A stretch of DNA of 64,000 nt from Actinomucor elegans (lineage: Eukaryota > Mucoromycota > Mucoromycetes > Mucorales > Mucoraceae), in NCBI GenBank assembly GCA_026027325.1, contig JAMSLZ010000009.1, positions 248,001-312,000 on the forward strand, in the 5' to 3' direction. The notes beneath the pieces are model-generated. The model was not told the origin of the DNA and did not search any database. It worked only from the letters and a program-made list of their open reading frames with translations. A program made the translations under genes and the position numbers. Shown here piece after piece: positions 47,404 through 58,566 of the stretch (position 1 is its first letter; every line of letters begins with the position of its first letter).

Positions 47404-50206
47404 ATAAAATAAATACTTTTTTGAATAATACAATATAATAAAAAAAGCACAGGGTGACAAAAAAAAAAGAATGCAAAATGTATGCTTTGAAACAAATGGT
47501 TTGGGTATTATAGTTAGTAAAATAAAGCAGTATAGATGAAGTTATACTTAGAGCCTGGGACAATAGTTGAATGCATATTCTATTCAATCGCTATAATATG
47601 TATCAAAATTAAATGCACCCATCTGAGCTTTATTCGAGCATAACCAATACCTGGTTTGTATTAGAGTTATACCATTTGAATACTCACATCTTCTGTTTAC
47701 CAACAAGGCGTCCAGTGCACGTTAAAGTTGCTATTCTATAATTTCAGGTAGCATGTCTAACCTTTGCCTTACATCAAAGAACTGATTCCTTTTATCTTCT
47801 GAAGACTCCTCTAATATAGATTTTCTGTTTGGAAACAATTTAAAAAGAAAAGAGAAAAGCGTTATCAGTTGATCAGACTGGATAAAGCTTTATGTGGAGG
47901 GTGAAATAGTAGCCAAAAATATTATAGAGTGATTATCTCTTCTAGAAGAGAAGAAGCTTAGCGAGTCCAAAGCCTTAACTATACCGTTGGCATTTCAGAC
48001 GAGTTTATCTTTGAAAACTGAACAGTTGGAATAAAGCTAATGAGAGCTCCAAAGAGTAATAGTTATGTTTTACTAGCTATACATTTTATATCCAACGCGG
48101 GATAGCCGCTCGATATTGCTTAGAAATTTGCTTTATAATAGATGACATAGTGATCAAACGCTACACCCTTTTGGTAGATAATACAGAAAATTGTAGAAGT
48201 TTCAATAAATAGCATACCGAGTATATATTGACTTTTGATCAGGTCATAGAGAATAGAGAGCAGTAAATATATCACCTATTTAACTAAAGATAAGAACTGC
48301 TCGTCAATTAATGCTCGCTTAGGGTAACATGTGTAAGTTGTACTAATATATTACATGTACAAAATGATAAGCAATGCATGGTTATCAAGTATTATTAATA
48401 TGGCATTGATCGAGCAGATGTTGTCCAGAAGCAATTTACAGTTTGTTATCAATACAATGCTAGGCTCTGGTAAGGTAAAATGATATTTCTGCCATGGTGG
48501 ATAATCGAAGAAGTCTTTTGCTACATGTTGTCTCTGGAGATAATGACGATGATAAGCCATAGAAGCGAACCATGATCTACCCATGAAGATCAATTTGATT
48601 CAAAACTAACAAAGGCTTCATGGAAGAAACAAGTATGACAAAACCAAGTTTCTGCCCCATGTTACTTTTCTGTCTTTTTATTCTCTTTTTTTTTTAGGTT
48701 ATTGCAAACCATGCAACGCTTATATTCAATCATAAAGATTTTGAGTCAGTTGAAGGATTGTTTGGTCAAATCGGCTATCTTACAGAAACAATCCAGCATG
48801 ACAAAACACATTTAGCAATAATTCTGTACGCTACATAGCTAAACTCAGTTGATGAGGAGGTGGATGAACTGTTCAACAAACAGAAGCCGATATCAGTGAT
48901 TATATCCCTTATGATTGAAGAAGTGATTTTGCACAAAAAGAAGACCAACATGCCAACTATCAGAAATAATTTTGAAAGTAGAACCACCAATTCGAGAAAA
49001 GGTAAGTTTGTTCAGATATGTAAGCTATTCCATTACACCCTTTACACTACTTTTCATAGATTTTATCATTACTACCACCAATATCAATATATTTTTTAAT
49101 AAACTGATGTGATATATTTGGGCTGATATGATTTTGTTTGAATTGAAATAGTAGATCATAAACTCTGATCATTTTTAAAGATCCCCTAGATGGCTAAAGC
49201 AACTTTTCTTATTTGCATTGATAAGTTATGAAAAAAAAAAAGATGTCTTCTAAATGTGCCAAATAGTTATTCAGACCTTTGTTGCCAAGAATGGATATAT
49301 ATATGTATGCTTTGAATAGAGTATATATATTACGCAAAACATTTTCAATTTTCGAATTATTACTACATTGAATAGAACCGACTGACAAGTAGTTCAACTT
49401 TTGTCCCTTCCAAACAATATCACAGTTTTTTTTTGAAACTGGTTTTCCTGCAGAAACAATGGCGTTATTGGTATCGACATTTGTTAGAGCCTAAATGGTA
49501 ATTGGACACAGACTTAGGTTATTGGTTATAGCATTGGAAGTACGGTGATAAAGTCTGCAGCAGGTATAACTATTTTCATAAAGCAGTAATCAAACTGTGT
49601 CTGAAAAGTCGATTCCGTGTAATCATGACTAAATTATATAGCTACTATGAAACTACTGCACAGTTTATTAACAGAGGATCGAAACTAGTAGGATGAATAT
49701 ATCTTTTATTTTCTGTCTTGTTATATATATATATACACGTACCTAACTAATTACAAACATTCAAGGAAACATTTTATTTATCTTTAGGAATTGAATGTGA
49801 GAACGTATTGTTTCGATTGCATACAGCTCCTCATCAACAATACCCATAGGCTCGATTCTTTACTCATTAATATCCCCGTGCCTATATTTATAAAAAAATA
49901 ATACTCGCTTTGAATGCCTGTAAAATAAATGGTAAAGAGAGAGAAAATGGAGATGAGTAATATTGCCCTGGTTTACATAAAAGCAAAATGCCAAAACTGG
50001 TGTTACCAAGAAGTCCAGAAATGAATATTTTTGAACGACATCAAATTTTAAAACCACGACTTTACTTATTGGAATGACTGTATCGATTGGCAAAAAAGAT
50101 AGGGTACGCAAATTTAATCCAAAAATCCAATAGGCTCTTTTTCTTTTATCAGCTCTTTTTTTTATCTCTCTTCTTTTCTCCTTAATAATATTTTAAAAAC
50201 CAAGTT
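47404..50206. other. intergenic, about 2.8 kb, no gene seen
   Basis: AT-rich. Frames at 48351-48593, 48775-48990 and 48860-49099 have no family features. The end carries a pyrimidine-rich leader upstream of the Whi2-like gene. Confidence 0.55.
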
Positions 50207-51234
50207 ATGATGACTGCCAACGAAAGTAAAGGACAAGATGACTTGATTTATTCAGCTCAACAGCAACAATACGATGACATTGATCCAGAATACGAAAATA
50301 CACCAGATGCTATACCACAGGTTCTTAATTTAGACCTAAGAGGCACTCGTGTCAAACTCGATAGAGAAACATTAGTCAGCTTACCAGAAAGTCTATTGAT
50401 TGCCATGTTTCCTAATGGCCTTGTGCTAGGTAGACGTGATCCTGCTACCTATGACAGTGATGAGGAAGTAGAAGATTCGGACGATGTCCATGACGATGAT
50501 GAAGATGAAGACCAAGATTACGACCAAGAAAAACAAATTTCCATCAATAACGATGACGATTCACTTACTACCTTTGTTGATTTCGATGCTACTTGTTTAA
50601 ACTACGTCCTTATGTTTTATCAGAAAGCACAAGAAGAAAAGGACCTGCGATATCAATCACAAGAAGAAATGGAGTCTATATTTGCTTCGACTCCAGCAGC
50701 TCAATACTATCCTTCATTATTAGACAAGCAACCTATCATTGTGCTAAGAGAGGAGTTGGAATACTATTGTGTTTGTAATACCAGTACAGTGAACCAGCAC
50801 CACAAAATGAAATTGGTTGCAGGAGAATATTTGAAGCGTCATGATCAAGTCTTTGCTGCATTGCAAAAGAACATTGCTCGAGAAAATAATGTAGCGGAAC
50901 AGCATTTGATTGATATGCTTTGTGATGCTGGATTCACGAGAGAAGACAGTTGGGGCCATCGTGAATTAGAACCAAATCGTACTTGTATCTTTAGCATGAG
51001 TCTAGTCTTGTTAAAAACAACTGGTCCTGATAATCATATGGCTACAGCACAAAAATTACTCTTGTTCTGGAGAAAACCAGCAGTAAGTAGAATAAGAAAC
51101 TGCTGTTAAATATCATATTAACTAGATTATTATAGAGAAAATGCTGGTGGGATGGTAACACTGTAGAAATTGGAGGTGAATCTATTCGTTTATGGGCAAG
51201 ACGCACTTGGACCTTAGAATTAGCTTTAATTTAA
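50207..51234 (+). CDS. WHI2: Whi2-like BTB/POZ-fold stress-response regulator
   Basis: Two exons (50207-51082, 51136-51234) give 324 aa. Whi2 works with the Psr1/Psr2 phosphatases in yeast general stress response, amino-acid control of TORC1 and exit from the cell cycle. The BTB/POZ-like fold is indicated by VLNLDLRGTRVKLDRETLVSLPESLL then MFPNG at residues about 38-70. This is followed by an acidic low-complexity insert (EEVEDSDDVHDDDEDEDQD) and a second BTB half FVDFDATCLNYVLMFYQKA. The C-terminal part includes LREELEYYCV, a long helix and WWDGNTVEIGGESIRLWARRTWTLELALI, typical of the Whi2 family in fungi. Start: first ATG of two (MMTANES) behind a pyrimidine-rich leader. The 3' end faces the DnaJ gene at 300 bases. 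Confidence 0.82.
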
Positions 51235-51534
51235 TATCTAACTATCATCATCATATATCAATTCTATTCAATTAATACGAGACATACCCCATCATATAAT
51301 CCTCTTTTCTAGTATCATAATAAAAAATAAAAAAAAACTCGCAGCTGAATTAAGATGGAAGGTGCAGTGAAACAATGCAACTTCGAACTTGGTGGAACAT
51401 CCTATAACAATTGTGGCCGCAATCTAGGCACCCTAGCAACCATTCCTCGTCCCTGAAGATCAATCATTAGGCGTAATAGCCTGACAATGAAATAGACCCG
51501 CCTTATTAGATAATAACACACTATATATACTTGT

Positions 51535-52865
51535 TTATTTAAAAGAACCAAATCGTTTTAGTTCCTCACAAGATTTCAACTTTTGATTCAAAATTTGTTG
51601 ATATCTTCCTTCATTACGGCCTATATATCCAAACACCACACCACTGGCCTTGTTTAATTCAATTCTTTGGTTTTTCTTTTCATCAAGGCATTTTGACTGC
51701 AGAATTCGAGCCCAATCTACTTCCACTTGCTGCTCAACCTTGGATAATTTGTAATTGTTCTGAAGGTAAGGTATAAATGCGTTGGGTTCCACGTAATAAG
51801 GTACACGATGAGCGGACGTCATACGAGGCTGAGTATAGATAGCGGTAGAATGAAAGCTGAAAACTGGGGTCTCCTCTGTCAATAAACCTGAGAATAGTGT
51901 GTATCCAAACAAGAGAATCAAAGGTAAAATCTGCAGCAAAATAGACCAGCCTGATCTCGGCTGTTGAGGGTGATTGTGTTGCTGGCGGGCGGTGTTATTA
52001 TTGAATGTACGCGCACGGAAGCCAGGACCGACAAAAGTTGCGCTACTGAATCCCGGAGCTCCACCAAAGCTGAATGTTGTGCCTTGTCGGTGCAAATTTG
52101 CTCCACTTGCCATACCACCACCGAAAAACATGTTGAATAGGTCTTCAGGTGAGATCTCGTCTCCAAAAGGTGAAGCACCGAAACTTTGAGCTCGGAAACC
52201 TGAAAATCCAGCATGTCCTCCACCACCTCTTTGTTCAGGATCTCCACCTCCAGCATCGTGAATAGCTCTCTTTTGAGGATCAGACAATACTGTGAAAGCC
52301 TTTGAAATAACTGTAAGCAAAAAAGGGATCGAGATGAGTTACTAATGGAAGATTAAAAAAAAACTATAACATCAATTTACGTTTGAAAGCTTCATCGGCT
52401 CCTGGTGTCTTGTTTTTATCGGGATGGAACTTGAGAGCAAGCTATCGACCATAAAAGCTAAAAGTTTAATATACATGATACCAAAATCAAGTCCAAATGT
52501 ACCTTTCTATATGACTTTTTCATCTCGACTTCTGTACAGTTCCTGTCCACCTTTAAAACTCGGTAGTAATCAGTACCGCAAGCTAAAATCTCACGTACAT
52601 CACTGGACTGTTGACTGCTCGAAGGCTTCTCTCTTTCTTTAGTTTTTTCCTCTGTTGCTGAAGGAGGAGGTGTATCAGCATTAGGTGTAGAAGGTGCTGA
52701 TGCGGCTGCTTTTTCTGCTTTTACCAAAAACTCTTTTGCCTCATCAGTTGAATATAAACTGATGGATTTCTTTGTTAATCGCACGGCTGCCTCATAGTTT
52801 TTAGATCCATATTGGTTCTTGGCAATCCTTAAGCAGCGTATAGCTTCTTCCTTGTTGATTTCCAT
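51535..52865 (-). CDS. ER-membrane J-protein, DNAJB12/DNAJB14/Hlj1-like
   Basis: Three exons (52503-52865, 52381-52441, 51535-52310) give 399 aa. These tail-anchored or single-pass Hsp40s of the ER membrane face the cytosol and recruit Hsp70 for degradation of misfolded membrane proteins. The N-terminal segment MEINKEEAIRCLRIAKNQYG is the helical repeat seen in DNAJB12/14. The J domain runs from about 108 to 170: DYYRVLKVDRNCTEVEMKK, then LALKFHPDKNKTPGADEAFK with the intact HPD. A glycine/phenylalanine-rich region follows (GFSGFRAQSFGASPF), then one hydrophobic segment WSILLQILPLILLFGYTLF and the DUF1977-like domain with TSAHRVPYYVEPNAF. Read in order this is a standard family member. Neighbouring genes have unrelated roles. 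Confidence 0.92.
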
Positions 52866-54016
52866 AATACTATACTACAAAGTAAGAAAGGAAAGAAGAG
52901 AAAAAGGGGAATGCCATAAAGAACAATAAAATAGGTGAACAGTGCGAGATTTCTGGGTTTGAATGAGCCCGAAATTTTTGTTTCGAGATTACTGCACAGC
53001 CATGCTGAGATTCAATCATAAGGTTCCTCCCCTCCCCCTTTGGAACCATTGACTGTAGTCTGTGGCAGTAATTTTTAGCTGTAGGCGTTTCAGTTTTAAA
53101 CTACACTTTTTAATACAAATAAGGTTTTCACCTATAAAAGTATATATCTGTATTATTTTATAGAATATTTTTTTATATTAAAGTTGAGATTAATTGCTAT
53201 ACAGTTAAGGAAATGTATATAAATCAAAAATCAAGGCTATAAAAGTATAACATAATTTATGACAACTAATACTTTATTAAACTCTTTAACAGTCTTTTTA
53301 AAATAATTTATATCGATTTGAGCCTTCTTGTTATATAAATATAACTTTCATATCGAAAATAAAAAAAAAAGCGTTTATGTAATTTTCTGATTTAAATTGC
53401 TCACTGTGGACGCAGCATTTAGACCTTGTACCCAATGAATGCTTGCAATAATTAACCTCCGCTTCAATCAGCAAGTATCGTTTTAGGAGGACTATATATA
53501 TACATTTGTATTATCAGCGAACCGAAAAAAAAAAAAAAAAGCTTTAGAATTTCGGGTAATGTATAATAGCAAACAATTGTCATCAGGAGCTAACACAAGT
53601 AAAATCTAAAGATGGCCGTACATGTCTATCCTGTTATCCAGGATACCTCATTACACAATCCATCCTAGATCCATAGCGAGCCGTGATACAGTAATGATTT
53701 ATGAGCAAAATGTAGAGTAAAATATGGCTTTCTTTGAATGAACTAAACTGTATAGCAAAACTTGAATTGTAAAGATAGAATGATCTATTTTATTACTATT
53801 ATTATCATAAGACATTCACGATCCAAACCAATACCAATAAAAGAAAGTGCATACGCTTCGTTTTAATATTACTTTTATTTACAAGAAAAAGAGAAATCTA
53901 AGCTAGAAAAAGAGGTGAAATAGTAAAATGTGAGAGTAGTTGCGTAGAGTGAATAAAGTGATGAGAAAGGGTAGCGTGTAGAGTGTAGTGATGAAAGATG
54001 TATATATTTAAATGAC
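52866..54016. other. intergenic, no gene seen
   Basis: Very AT-rich between 53150 and 53400. Right end includes the 3' UTR of fibrillarin. An open frame at 53875-54075 (minus) overlaps the fibrillarin end and is spurious. Confidence 0.6.
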
Positions 54017-55139
54017 TTATTTGTTTCTAACGTATTTACCAACGACGACAGCGTGATCTCTTTCATAAGGCTCAAGAGTCAATTGTTCTTGAGGCTTAAT
54101 TCTCTCTTCTTGGAGCTTCTTAACTTCACGAGCAAAGACAGTGGCAGCATCCACAGTAGAATCAATACAAGAAGCCTTGATTGAAATAACAATATGTCCT
54201 TCGTTCTTTAAGAAATGATGAGCATTCAAAGCAATAATACGAGCTTGATCAGGTTGGGCTACATCAGCAAAGATAACATCAACCATAGGTACAAGCATAC
54301 GGTACTTTTGAGGATGACGAGCATCTTCAATGATAGGAACTACGTTAGTACGCTTCTTGGCCATGTTGATCAAATCACGACCGGGACGGTGAGAGAACTC
54401 GACAGCAAAGACAGCACCTTCAGGACCAACAATATCAGCAACATGAGAAACGGAAGTACCAGAAGCAGCACCGAGATAAAGCACCTTCTTTCCAGGAGCA
54501 ATGTGGATATGATCAAGACCACCTAAAACAGCAGCAGCCAACTTGGATCTGAAAGGATTCCAGACACGGTATTCAATCTTGGTACCTTCAGGACCATCAA
54601 TGGAGATACGCTTTTCACCATAAACTGCTTCACCAGGAACCAAGTTCTTGGTAACCAAAAGATCTTCCTTACCACGGGCAACGAAGATACCAGCATGTCT
54701 GTGGGGTTCAACAACAACCTTGGCACCACCACGAGCACCACCGAAGCCACCACGGCCACCGCGAGGAGCACCACGGCCACCACGAGGAGCACCACGGCCA
54801 CCACCTATAATTCACAAATAAAAAAAATGTTTCATTAATTTCAAGATCTGAAAAAATTTTCTTGCCAATCCTATGCAAGATCGGATCATTTAAATAGATC
54901 AGCTACTTACCACGTCCACCACCGAAGCCACCACGGCCTCCACGATCACCACCGAAGCCACCACGGCCTCCACCACGTCCACCGCCAAAGCCACCACGGC
55001 CTCCACCACGGCCACCACGATCGCCGCCGAAACCACCACGACCTCCACCACGGCCGCCACGGTCACCACCAAAACCACCACGGCCACCGCGAGAAGCACC
55101 ACGGCCACCGCTAAAACCACCACGAGATTCAAAAGCCAT
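54017..55139 (-). CDS. NOP1: fibrillarin, rRNA 2'-O-methyltransferase
   Basis: Two exons (54911-55139, 54017-54804) give 338 aa. Fibrillarin methylates ribose in pre-rRNA guided by C/D box snoRNAs, and methylates a glutamine of histone H2A, in the nucleolus. Residues 1-100 are a glycine-arginine rich (GAR) domain with [16 protein letters not shown] repeats, typical of nucleolar proteins, interrupted by the intron. The methyltransferase domain begins around residue 110: [52 protein letters not shown]. The SAM-binding loop [20 protein letters not shown] is intact, followed by [22 protein letters not shown] and [13 protein letters not shown]. The last residues are [13 protein letters not shown]. 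The start MAFESRGGF is near-universal for the fungal family. GC-rich codons in the GAR part stand out against the AT-rich surroundings. Confidence 0.96.
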
Positions 55140-55895
55140 GATTATATATATAAAAAAAAGTTGTGTTATAAAGGAAGAGGGAAAAAAGAAAATGGAATAA
55201 TAAAATTTGACAAGTCAAGGTTTTCGCCGACTGTTTTCGTTGCTGCACTGCTGTTGGGCCAAGCCTCCCAAAAAAAATCTTGAATTCAACCAATGACAAA
55301 CCCGCCAAAACTGACAGTCAATCATGGCTTTGTACTGCTTCTTTTTCGTTTTAATTGAATTGAAATAAATAGTGGTTTGGACCGTTTATATAACTAGTAA
55401 ATGACTGTTAGTATATCATGAAACACGATATAGAGGATACTTGTAGTAAAACAAAGTGTTTGCTTGTGATGAATGCACGATACTGTATCATCTATACATC
55501 TATTCTAATGTATACTGCTCAAATAATGATGTGCTGTTGATAACTGAATGATGCTATATCGCTTACGTATTTCTCTCAATTAATCATGTTTGGATATTGA
55601 CTGTCAAATACTCGTTATGTCATTACTTGTTTAATGGTACACATACCAAATTCTTTCGATGGAGTATTCTCATTAGATGCAATCTATGCAATGCAAACTA
55701 TGCTCTTTAAAGTTGTCCCAAAGATTTGCTTTACCCTCTTTTTTTTTTTTTTTTTTTTGGTGGCTGTTCTTTAGTAAAAGCTGCAAGATCAAAGTATATA
55801 AAAATACCTGCCATGATCAATATCAAATCAAACCTTACGTATTTCTATTACGATTTTCTCTTCTGATATTGCATTTATCCTTGTCTTTGTTCCAG
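55140..55895. other. intergenic, promoter side of fibrillarin
   Basis: Contains a T-tract near 55740-55758. No supported gene. A plus frame at 55677-55994 has an unlikely N-terminus full of phenylalanines from this tract. Confidence 0.55.
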
Positions 55896-56160
55896 CTTGA
55901 CGGTCTTGATGGTCATGCCGATGATTGTGTTGATGTTGGATCATATATCAACTCAAATTACGGCAAGAAAAGGATTCTCTCGTTGGTCAATTAAGTCATG
56001 ATCTGGTAGCATTTAGTATTCAAGAGGCTTTGTCCGAGATCACCGATGATAATTACTTTATTCAAAAAGATAGTCGTGATACGGGTGACGATAATTTTGA
56101 TGAACGGGGCTTCACTAATTTTTCAGTACACCTTGTTTGCTTACTCAGGATAGATTTTCG
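55896..56160 (+). pseudogene. coding-like remnant of unknown family
   Basis: A pyrimidine-rich tract ending in TTTGTTCCAG precedes a stretch that reads LDGLDGHADDCVDVGSYINS then GKKRILSL in one frame. It continues in another as LSHDLVAFSIQEALSEITDD and RDTGDDNFDERGF. The switch occurs at about 55980. Composition looks coding, with even amino acids, acidic residues and GC above the surroundings, but I recognise no domain. It may be an exon with an unknown partner, or a dead gene. No function is assigned. Confidence 0.35.
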
Positions 56161-56258
56161 CGAGATAAATAAATAATATATATATATATACATGCAATGT
56201 TTTAATGAACACGCAGTCCAAGCAAACAAAATTATAATTTATTAAATAAACATTCTAT

Positions 56259-58322
56259 CTAAAATGACAAGGTAACAGGCTTAGTACAATCAGGTGCATC
56301 AAAATTGGGCCATTGCTTAAAGATCCACAGAGCAATACCATTTGTCCATCCAAAACCAGTTTGAGAGACATATTCGCCATGTCCACCTGAAAGACCAATG
56401 GTATTTACATCAAACTTTTCAAACATATGTCCATGATCGGTTGTTGTAGTATTGACTTTCTCAAGCACACCAGGAATAGAACCACCCGTATTGACCCAAC
56501 CACAGTAAGCCGAAGCAGCATAACGTTCAGCCAAGACACGAGCCATTTCAGTCAACGGAGTACCGCGCGAAGTAGTGAGTTTGGGGCCCTTGGGCTGCAA
56601 TTGACCATTCTTGTCATACACGTCCTTGTTCAATAGATTGTCAATATGCAACATGCCTTCCATGGCCACGTAAGAAAGAGGAGGCCAGCCATTGGGCCAA
56701 TCCCATTGCATGGTCGTATTGTAATAAGAGGTGGTGAGGATACCTGGGTATTTGCGCAACGCGTTTTCAGTTTCATCGAAAACCTTGGCCAGTGCAGTTC
56801 GGTTATTTGCCAACTTGTCAGGCAAAGCACCAACCCACAATGGGAATAGATTCGCAGGTGTAAACTCGACACTTTGCGAATTGCTGGTCAAATTGTAATC
56901 ATAGAAAGTAGAGTCGTGGTTGTTCCACATAAGACGTTCCATGGCCGATAAACGGGACTTGGCTTGTCGATTATACCATTTGGATTTCTTCTTGCCATCT
57001 TTTTTGGTATTGAATTTAGCGTGCCATTGAGTGAGTTGGCTCTCTGTATACCATAAGAGAGCGTTCAAGTCGATAGGGACAATGTTAGCCGTGTTGATGG
57101 TACGTAACATTTCGTAGCCTTCTTTTTGATCAGGTTCGGGTATTTTGTGTCTGGTCCAACGAGAAGAGTAGTCCCAGCCGGTCTCGGCACCAGCAGCGAT
57201 ATCGGCGTACATCTGTTTCTTTTCGGCAACAGTAAAGTTGGTACCTTCGTTGACGGTATTAAAGTCTTCAACGTAAGATTCTGGACGAGGGGATTCGTTT
57301 TCGGTAGCATAATGATTCAAAATATACTTTTTGTCGCTTTTGGGGTCTTGGATGGTAACAGAAGCATTGGCTATCCAGTAATTGTATTCTTGGTCCAACA
57401 CAGGCAAGGCGCGTCGCATGAAGTCATTATCGCCAGTTTTTTCATAATACGCTTGTACCATATGGGTCAAAAAGGGCGGTTGGGACCGATTAAGATAATA
57501 CATACGCGCACCGTTAGCTAATATAGTAAAATGCTTAGTCTATGAATGAAACGAATGCGTAATTACTACTTACGAATGAAACCATATTTCTTTACAAAGT
57601 CAAAAAAGTTTTCAATCATGTCTCTTGCTAATTCGATTTGGTCACTGAGTAATAATCCCTTGATAACAAAATAAGAGTCCCTAACATTATTTTAGATGAA
57701 ATTCTTTTTTTCTGTAAATGGTCTAGGCAAAGATTTTATAAGTTACCAGTAATAGAATTCACGGAATCGGCCACCGGGTACGACAAAAGGCCGGCTTACA
57801 GGTAAAGTAGAAGAAACACAATCTTCACAGAGATCAGAATAATCAAAATGAAAGGTCAGATTGCCCCAAGCTTGGTTCAAAACGCCTATCCAGCCACGGT
57901 ATTCAGGATCAGAAACGTTATTAATCCAAGCTAATTCTGGAATGCTTATGTTCGGTAGTAACTTGACTTCGGATCCAGCAGGTAAAAAGTTTTCATTCAA
58001 GAATTGCATCACTTGTGCTTTGGTAGCATTAGTACCACCTAGATTTTCAAAGGCCTTTAATACTTGGGCTTCGGGTTTGGAAGTAGGCTATGCCGAAAAT
58101 AAATGAATAACATAATCAATTGGTATTTTTCTTTTTTTTTCTTACCATATCAACAAACGTCTTGGAATCAGAAAAAACACGCGCCAATTGCACGGTTTTG
58201 AGAATTGGACCATCGCAGTAAATAGGTGAATCACAGGAATAAGAATTTTGATCTTGCACAGCAGAAGCAAATAATGTGAATTGAGTTAACAAAACACCGC
58301 AAATAAGACGTAGAGAAATCAT
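56259..58322 (-). CDS. secreted acid trehalase (GH37)
   Basis: Four exons (58146-58322, 57747-58087, 57574-57680, 56259-57517) give 627 aa. It splits trehalose into two glucoses. A signal peptide is present (MISLRLICGVLLTQFTLFAS) with the mature part starting near residue 21-23. Both trehalase signatures are there: PGGRFREFYYWDSYF (across the intron at the tryptophan codon) and QWDWPNGWPPLSY. The family catalytic and sugar-binding segments LNRSQPPFLTHMVQAYY, ESGWDYSSRW-like (here ETGWDYSSRW), PIDLNALLW and GGGGEY-like (here GGHGEYVSQTGFGW) are also found. Many NxS/T sites occur. Unlike yeast neutral trehalase there is no long N-terminal calcium-binding extension, so this is the secreted, cell-wall or vacuolar type. 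The upstream region contains three AGGGG motifs, described separately. Confidence 0.95.
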
Positions 58323-58459
58323 AGCGGAATATTTTTCCCCTTTGAAATATCCGAGCTAAAGAACAATTAAGAGATAAAAAACGAAAATGGGCTAGAAACT
58401 GATTGCTTTATATATGGAAAAAAAAGTAGGTTTGGCCGAATCGGAGAAACCCTATAAAA

Positions 58460-58566
58460 AGGGGTTATCGTACATAGAATGAAAGACTTGGAAGGGGACG
58501 GGAAACAAAGGAAATCACCCATAGTATTACAAAGTAAAATAGCGGGCAGATTCATTTTGGGAGGGG
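58460..58566 (-). promoter_or_regulatory. cluster of three stress-response-element-like AGGGG motifs
   Basis: AGGGG at 58460-58464, 58493-58497 and 58562-58566 lies 138 to 244 bases upstream of the trehalase start. In yeast, STREs (AGGGG/CCCCT) bind Msn2/4 and control trehalose genes, so the location is suggestive. A 5-mer is weak evidence and the responding factor in this fungus is unknown. Confidence 0.35.
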
